Shown: in pieces, positions 1 through 3,300 of the stretch
Layout: each line of letters starts with the position of its first letter
How positions within the stretch are numbered: position 1 is the stretch's first letter
Source of the DNA: Pseudomonadota bacterium
Lineage (GTDB): Bacteria > Pseudomonadota > Alphaproteobacteria > Sphingomonadales > Sphingomonadaceae
Reading direction: 5' to 3'
Length of the DNA: 5,231 nucleotides
Assembly (NCBI GenBank): GCA_023392555.1
Contig: JAEVYW010000153.1
Coordinates: 1-5,231, forward strand
Program-made: the position numbers and the translations under genes
The notes under the pieces: generated by a model
The model's database searches: none
Told to the model about the DNA's origin: nothing
What the model saw: only the letters and a program-made list of their open reading frames with translations

Positions 1-253
1 CCCGGATTTATGGTTAATAGAACTGGACATCGCGGAGCCGGAACGATTCATCGCTGAAACGACCGGTTTGGGTTGACCCTCCGCCGCCCGGCGGGAACAA
101 ACGGGGCAACAGAAGAGCGGGGGTGTCCCTCATCCGGCAAACGGCCGTTGTGAGGTGCCACGCAAGACGGGGAATCAAAACAGTCGCCGGCGCGCGTTTT
201 CGAGCGCCATTTGTCGCGTCTGATGGCGATTCACCGCACGTGTATCGGTTTCA
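1..253. other. Intergenic region upstream of the cell wall hydrolase; no supportable gene
   Basis: I find no convincing coding region here. Short open frames run in from the left edge, ending at TGA 55-57 and TGA 74-76, but they are too short and unspecific to call the end of an upstream gene. A TTGACC at 73-78 resembles a -35 box, but the sequence 17 bases further on (AACAAA) is a poor -10. GGAAC occurs at 40-44 and 94-98 without a GTT at the 16-17 base spacing of EcfG stress promoters. A short hairpin is possible at 81-94 (CCGCC, four-base loop, GGCGG). The stretch from 123 to the start codon holds the inverted repeats listed separately. Confidence 0.6.
123..249 (+). promoter_or_regulatory. 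Possible folded 5' leader of the cell wall hydrolase gene (inverted repeats)
   Basis: Three possible stem-loops lie in a row just before the start codon at 254. The first (123-161) pairs GTG with CAC, CCTCA 128-132 with TGAGG 151-155, and CGGC 135-138 with GCCG 144-147 around a five-base loop. The second pairs AGTCGCC 182-188 with GGCGATT 225-231 (one G-U) and encloses a hairpin at 189-208 (GGCGC/GCGCC, then CG-TTTT-CG across one G-A mismatch). The third pairs ACCG 233-236 with CGGT 246-249, ending four bases before the ATG. I recognise no known riboswitch or RNA thermometer. Stems of 5-7 bp arise by chance in GC-rich DNA, so this is a folding hypothesis only. Confidence 0.25.
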
Positions 254-916
254 ATGCTTCTTTCACTCCGTTCGGCGATGCTGATTCTTGCCGCAGCCAG
301 CGCAAGCTCCGTCGCCCCGGCCCAGGTTGGCCCCACCTCTGAACCCCTGATCCCGATGGCCAGCGCGTCATTGCCGAAGGTCGTGGTTCCGCAGGCCCTT
401 CCTAAGATTGTTCTTCCGCCTGAGGCTTCCGAGCCCGCGGACATCGTCACCGGCGACGATAACACCGACGAAGTCGCCACTCCTGCCCCGGCAAAGCCCA
501 CCGGCGATCTCGCCTCGATGGTTTCGCAGCTTCGCAGCTCCACTCCGGGCAGCCGCGAGCTCGAATGCCTCGCCGTCGGCATCTATTTCGAATCTAAGAG
601 CGAGCCGCTCGCGGGTCAGCTGGCCGTTGGCGACGTGATCGCCAACCGCGCCAATTCCGGCGGGCGCTTCCCGTCGAGCTATTGCGGCGTGCTGTTCCAG
701 CGCGGCCAGTTCAGCTTCATCCGAGGCAAGTCCTGGCCGTCGGTCAATCGCTCGGGCCGCCAGTGGCAGAACGCCGTTGCCATCGCCAAGATCGTCGATG
801 GTGACCTGAAGAACTCGGGCGCGCAAAACGCTCTGTTCTTCCATGCCAAGCGCGTGTCGCCGGGCTGGCGTCTGAAGCGCGTTGCCTCCATCGGCAACCA
901 CGTCTTCTACCGCTAA
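254..916 (+). CDS. Secreted SleB-type cell wall hydrolase (Hydrolase_2 family)
   Basis: This 220-residue protein has three parts. Residues 1-23 look like a signal peptide, with a hydrophobic core (MLILAAASASSV) and a likely cleavage after APA-23. Residues 24-95 are a Pro/Ala-rich, probably disordered linker. Residues 102-220 form the catalytic domain. This matches the Hydrolase_2 family (SleB/CwlJ), which cleaves peptidoglycan. The visible signature includes IYFESKSE at 110-117, whose Glu113 is the expected catalytic acid, then AVGDVIANR (124-132), FPSSYCGVLFQ (139-149), QFSF (152-155), PGW (203-205) and the closing IGNHVFYR. Bacillus SleB acts in spore germination; here a periplasmic remodelling role is inferred, and lytic transglycosylase versus other specificity cannot be decided. 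ATG 254 has no Shine-Dalgarno sequence. The frame is closed upstream by TGA 221-223, and Met9 (278) is a possible but shorter start. Family assignment is strong, exact start moderate. Confidence 0.9.
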   Translation: MLLSLRSAMLILAAASASSVAPAQVGPTSEPLIPMASASLPKVVVPQALPKIVLPPEASEPADIVTGDDNTDEVATPAPAKPTGDLASMVSQLRSSTPGSRELECLAVGIYFESKSEPLAGQLAVGDVIANRANSGGRFPSSYCGVLFQRGQFSFIRGKSWPSVNRSGRQWQNAVAIAKIVDGDLKNSGAQNALFFHAKRVSPGWRLKRVASIGNHVFYR

Positions 917-945
917 AGCCCTTTTTGCCCGGCAAAGTCTGGGCT
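917..945 (+). terminator. Weak hairpin just after the hydrolase stop codon
   Basis: Directly after the TAA at 914-916, AGCCC (917-921) can pair with GGGCT (941-945). Inside it, TTTGC (924-928) can pair with GCAAA (932-936) around a three-base loop. No T-run follows, and the inner and outer stems are joined by an uneven internal loop, so it is not a classic intrinsic terminator. It may still stabilise the 3' end. Confidence 0.22.
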
Positions 946-955
946 TCGGTCACCT

Positions 956-970
956 TATGTTCTAGCGTTC
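956..970 (+). promoter_or_regulatory. Possible promoter/operator before mmcB with a GTTC direct repeat
   Basis: The sequence GTTC-TAGC-GTTC (959-970) lies immediately before the GTG start at 975. Alphaproteobacterial LexA boxes have GTTC repeated with a 7-base spacer; here the spacer is 4, so this is not a standard SOS box. TAGCGT (963-968) fits TAnnnT and sits exactly where a -10 element would be if transcription began at the start codon. TATGTT (956-961) is an alternative -10. Neither has a good -35. Confidence 0.2.
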
Positions 971-974
971 GGGG

Positions 975-1469
975 GTGAGTACCGCCCCCGAATCGCTGAT
1001 CGAACCATGTTTCCAGGACGCTCCGCCGATTGCGGCCGAGGTCGCGCGCGGCGTGACCCGGCTGTTCTGCCGGCAGGACCTGTTCGCCATCTGTGAAGTG
1101 CCGCTGCCCAACGGGCGGCGTGCGGACATGATGGCGATCGACGCCAAGGGCGCGCTGACGATCGTCGAGATCAAGGTCGCGAAGTCCGACCTGCTCGGCG
1201 ACGCGAAGTGGACCGATTATCTCGAATATTGCGACCGCTTCTTCTGGGCGGTGCCGCCAAACCTCTCATCGATTTGCGAGGGTGAGCGCTTTCTCCCCCG
1301 GGAGGCGGGCCTGATCGTCGCGGACCGCTACGATGCCGTGCTGGTTCGCGAGGCGCTCAACCGTCCGCTCGCGCCTGCACGCCGCAAGGCTGAGCTTCTT
1401 CGTTTCGCCAGGCGCGCGGCGCGGCGCCTGTCCGCGCAGATCGATCCGAGCCTGGGCGAGGCGTTCTAG
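975..1469 (+). CDS. mmcB: MmcB family DNA repair protein (PD-(D/E)XK nuclease-like)
   Basis: This is a 164-residue soluble protein recognised as MmcB, named for mitomycin C resistance in Caulobacter, where it was reported as an SOS-regulated gene. The core fits the PD-(D/E)XK nuclease-like fold: Asp51 in RRADMMAID, then Glu65-Ile-Lys67 in TIVEIKVAKSD, preceded by a helix with ARGVTRLF (24-31). Further family landmarks are KWTDYLEYCDRFFWAVP (78-94) and AGLIVAD (111-117). The C-terminus (134-152) is Arg-rich. A role in handling DNA damage is known for the family; its substrate and whether it actually cuts are not settled by the sequence. GTG 975 is essentially forced as the start: TAG at 963-965 closes the frame upstream and the next ATG (Met52) would remove the first 51 residues. 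There is no proper ribosome binding site. Its stop lies 3 bases from that of the convergent ankyrin gene. Confidence 0.92.
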   Translation: MSTAPESLIEPCFQDAPPIAAEVARGVTRLFCRQDLFAICEVPLPNGRRADMMAIDAKGALTIVEIKVAKSDLLGDAKWTDYLEYCDRFFWAVPPNLSSICEGERFLPREAGLIVADRYDAVLVREALNRPLAPARRKAELLRFARRAARRLSAQIDPSLGEAF

Positions 1470-1472
1470 AGC

Positions 1473-2096
1473 TTACTTCAGCTTGAAGTCGTCGAGCTTC
1501 ACGTCCTCCGGCTTCACCGGCGTTTTGCCTGGCGTCTTCGCGGTGGACTTCGAAGCGTCGATCGCGGCGAGGATGTCCCGCGCCCTGGCATCCCGCTTGG
1601 CATAGTCGCGCGCCGTGTATCCCGCGGCCGAATCGGCTTTGTCGGGATTGGCGCCCTTTGCGAGCAGGAGTTTCACGACCGGCAGCTGCCGCTGCTGAAC
1701 CGCAATGATCAGCGGTGTTTCGCCCATGCGGTTGGCGAGATCGACCTTCGCGCCTGAACCAAGCAGCAGCTCAACCGCGTCGACATAGCCCACGCGCGCC
1801 GCGGCAATCAGCGGCGTGTCGCCGTTACCGTCCTGCAGGTTCAGGTCAGCCTTCTTCCCGATCAGGTAGCGCGTCCACATCTCGTCGCTGCGGGAGATGA
1901 CGACGTTGAGCGCGGTCTGCCCCTTGCCGTTGCGGCTGTTGATGATCGTCGGACGCTTCTCGATGAGATCGAGGACCTTGTCGTTGTCGCGCGAGACAAC
2001 CGCGTTGATGAAGGGCTCCGCGTCCGAGACATATTGCGCTGTGGCGGGTGCCGACAGGCTCGCTGCGCCGAGCAAAATCAACAAAGCTTTCCGCAT
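1473..2096 (-). CDS. Exported ankyrin-repeat protein
   Basis: The 207-residue product begins with a clear signal peptide: MRK, a hydrophobic stretch (ALLILLGAASLSAPA) and a likely cleavage ATA-20/Gln21, so it should be periplasmic. The mature part is a stack of ankyrin repeats: a degenerate first one at about 25-57, then full repeats starting GQTALNVVI (59), GDTPLIAAA (92) and GETPLIIAV (125), and a partial cap from GYTARDYA (159). The repeats carry the typical LLL..GA..D/N endings (LLLGSGAKVDL, LLLAKGANPDK). Residues 182-207 are a Lys/Pro/Asp tail without repeats. Ankyrin repeats bind other proteins; the partner is unknown and no enzymatic motif is visible. The ATG at 2096 is preferred because of its AAGGGG ribosome binding site and the signal peptide. 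The frame stays open upstream to 2888, but that part is antisense to two better-supported genes. Confidence 0.9.
   Translation of the reverse strand: MRKALLILLGAASLSAPATAQYVSDAEPFINAVVSRDNDKVLDLIEKRPTIINSRNGKGQTALNVVISRSDEMWTRYLIGKKADLNLQDGNGDTPLIAAARVGYVDAVELLLGSGAKVDLANRMGETPLIIAVQQRQLPVVKLLLAKGANPDKADSAAGYTARDYAKRDARARDILAAIDASKSTAKTPGKTPVKPEDVKLDDFKLK
1475..1489. terminator. Small hairpin at the convergent mmcB / ankyrin gene ends
   Basis: ACTTCA (1475-1480) and TGAAGT (1484-1489) form a perfect 6-bp stem with a 3-base loop. It starts with the last base of the ankyrin gene's stop triplet and extends into its final codons. It reads the same from both sides, so it could sit near the 3' ends of both convergent transcripts. 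There is no T-run on either strand, so real termination activity is doubtful. Confidence 0.2.
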
Positions 2097-2150
2097 GATC
2101 AGCCCCTTAGCCCCAAATCCCGCTGCTTGATTGGCGCCAGTTAGCAGACC
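2097..2150. promoter_or_regulatory. Divergent spacer between the ankyrin gene and the cysteine cluster gene
   Basis: Only 54 bases separate the two divergent start codons, so signals for both genes must sit here or inside the neighbouring coding regions. The centre holds the palindrome TGGCGCCA (2132-2139). Beyond one mismatched pair, A2130/T2141 matches again, and T2128/A2143 after another mismatch. This could be a dimeric regulator site. I see no convincing -35/-10 pair in either direction. Confidence 0.3.
2103..2108 (-). promoter_or_regulatory. Ribosome binding site of the ankyrin-repeat gene
   Basis: On the minus strand AAGGGG lies 6 bases before the ATG at 2096. It is the clearest Shine-Dalgarno sequence in the window. 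It fixes the ankyrin gene start well inside a frame that otherwise stays open far upstream. Confidence 0.6.
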
Positions 2151-2603
2151 ATGTCTGAACTTGTCATGGCCGGCGACACGCCCTTCTGGGAAAAACCCCT
2201 GAACGAACTCGACGCGGGCGAGTGGGAGGCCCTGTGCGACGGCTGCGGCCGGTGCTGCCTTCACAAGCTCGAGGATGAAGAGACGGGCGCGATCTTCCCG
2301 ACCAATGTCGCTTGCGCGCTCCTCGACCGCCGCAACGGCCAGTGTTCGGATTACACCCATCGTAAGAAGCGCGTGTTCGACTGCGTCGTCCTCGACCGCG
2401 CCAAGCTCGGCACGCTCGACTGGCTGCCGCAAAGTTGCGCCTACCGGCTGCGCGCGGAAGGCAAGCCGCTTCGGCCGTGGCATTATCTGATCTCGGGGAG
2501 CCGCGAGACGGTTCACGAAGCCGGCCAATCGACGCGCGGCTGGACTGTCAGCGAAGTCGATGTCGAGGAGCTTGAGGACCATCTGGTTGACCGGCCGCTC
2601 TGA
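2151..2603 (+). CDS. ycgN: YcgN family cysteine cluster protein (UPF0260)
   Basis: This 150-residue cytoplasmic protein matches the YcgN/UPF0260 group of the CxxCxxCC cluster family. The opening FWEKPLNELDAGEWEALC (12-29) leads into the defining cluster Cys29-x2-Cys32-x2-Cys35-Cys36. Further cysteines are Cys55 (TNVAC), Cys65, Cys78 (FDCV) and Cys96 (WLPQSCAYRL), giving eight in all. The conserved PWHYLISGS (109-117) and the ending EDHLVDRPL are typical. The pattern suggests metal or iron-sulfur binding, but the biochemical role of the family is not established. Length is as expected for the family. ATG 2151 is used although its ribosome binding site is weak; Met6 (2166) is an alternative. 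The 3' end overlaps the following metallopeptidase gene, suggesting a shared transcript with coupled translation. Confidence 0.93.
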   Translation: MSELVMAGDTPFWEKPLNELDAGEWEALCDGCGRCCLHKLEDEETGAIFPTNVACALLDRRNGQCSDYTHRKKRVFDCVVLDRAKLGTLDWLPQSCAYRLRAEGKPLRPWHYLISGSRETVHEAGQSTRGWTVSEVDVEELEDHLVDRPL

Positions 2604-3300
2604 GGCCCTCGTCCGGCATGACGATCTTCCGCTTCCGGTCGAGATTCGGCCGGTTCGCGGCGCGCGGCGATTGCGCCTGCGGCTAGACGACAAGCGGGGA
2701 CTACTGAAACTCACCGGTCCCCTGCGGATGAACCGCAAGGCGGCGCTGGCCTGGGCGGCGGAGCAGCGTGAGTGGGTCGAATCGCAACTGGCGGCGATGC
2801 TGCCCGACGAGCCATTCGTGCCCGGTGCGGTGATTCCATTAGAGGGACAGGACGTCACCCTGGTGTGGGATGCGGCGAAACCCCGCACCGCCCGGCTGGA
2901 CGGCGGCCAGCTTGTTTGCGGAGGCCCGAGTCACGGCTTCGCGCGGCGGATCGAGACGTTCCTGAAGCGCCGGGCGCTAGATGTCCTATCGGAGGAAAGC
3001 GCCGAGATTGCCGGTCGCGGTGGTCTCACCGTTGCGCGCGTCAGCATCGGCGATGCCGACACACGCTGGGGCAGTTGCACGAGCGGCGGACGAATCCGCT
3101 ACAGCTGGCGCCTGATCCTCGCTCCGCCTGCAGCGCGCCGCTACGTGGTCGCGCACGAGGTCGCGCATCTCGTCCACATGAACCATGGGCCCGACTTCAA
3201 GGCGCTCGAACGGCGCCTGTTCGAAGGCGACGTTACCGGCGCCCGATTATTGCTGCGGCGTTGGGGACCCCGGCTGCGGCGACTGGGGCGGGGCGACTGA
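2560..3300 (+). CDS. YgjP/DUF45-type zinc metallopeptidase
   Basis: The product is 246 residues from ATG 2560, or 237 from TTG 2587. The N-terminal half (28-80) is the Arg-rich beta region typical of DUF45 (VEIRPVRGARRLRLRLD). The C-terminal half carries the catalytic zinc site: HEVAH at 199-203 (HExxH, with Glu200 as catalytic base) and His209 in MNHGPDF as the likely third ligand. RWGSC (169-173) and RLILAPP (184-190) are family hallmarks. There is no signal peptide, so it should be cytoplasmic. Family members are predicted metal-dependent peptidases with unknown substrates. The start is uncertain: ATG 2560 overlaps ycgN by 44 bases and lacks a Shine-Dalgarno sequence, while TTG 2587 overlaps by 17 and has GAGG 9 bases upstream. 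The last 17 codons overlap the convergent PBP gene on the other strand, yet that helix (ARLLLRRWGPRLRRLG) looks like a normal family C-terminus. Confidence 0.9.
   Translation: MSRSLRTIWLTGRSEALVRHDDLPLPVEIRPVRGARRLRLRLDDKRGLLKLTGPLRMNRKAALAWAAEQREWVESQLAAMLPDEPFVPGAVIPLEGQDVTLVWDAAKPRTARLDGGQLVCGGPSHGFARRIETFLKRRALDVLSEESAEIAGRGGLTVARVSIGDADTRWGSCTSGGRIRYSWRLILAPPAARRYVVAHEVAHLVHMNHGPDFKALERRLFEGDVTGARLLLRRWGPRLRRLGRGD
2574..2577 (+). promoter_or_regulatory. Possible ribosome binding site for a TTG start of the metallopeptidase
   Basis: GAGG inside the end of the ycgN gene lies 9 bases before TTG 2587, which is in frame with the metallopeptidase. It is a better signal than anything before ATG 2560. 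It would give a 17-base overlap with ycgN, consistent with translational coupling. Confidence 0.4.
3247..3300. other. 54-base antisense overlap of two gene ends
   Basis: The last 17 codons plus stop of the metallopeptidase (+) and of the PBP (-) occupy the same bases with codon boundaries exactly aligned. The PBP stop TAA (3249-3247) is the complement of Leu230 TTA in the peptidase. The peptidase stop TGA (3298-3300) is the complement of the PBP Ser639 TCA. The plus reading is Leu/Arg-rich and the minus reading is Pro/Gln/Ser-rich. Confidence 0.85.

Noticed and set aside
2..76. Possible C-terminal end of an upstream gene on the plus strand
   Set aside because: The frame ending at TGA 74-76 is only 24 codons long, uses AT-ending codons unlike the neighbouring genes, and shows no recognisable motif.
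40..118. EcfG general stress promoter at one of the GGAAC motifs (40-44, 94-98)
   Set aside because: No GTT occurs at the required 16-17 base spacing after either motif.
123..180. Cobalamin riboswitch, suggested by GCCAC and GGGGAA near 157-174
   Set aside because: The order and spacing of the conserved boxes do not fit, and the core B12 box is absent.
175..901. Minus-strand open frames opposite the cell wall hydrolase (up to 177 codons)
   Set aside because: Their translations are low-complexity, Ala/Arg/Gly-rich and match no family I know, and the plus strand encodes a clear SleB-type domain.
959..970. Standard alphaproteobacterial LexA box before mmcB
   Set aside because: The GTTC copies are 4 bases apart instead of 7, so it is kept only as a non-canonical possibility.
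2097..2888. A minus-strand frame that stays open upstream of the ankyrin gene for about 264 codons
   Set aside because: It runs antisense through ycgN and the metallopeptidase, which have clear family motifs. The signal peptide and AAGGGG site at 2096-2108 mark the true ankyrin start. Long antisense frames are common in GC-rich DNA.
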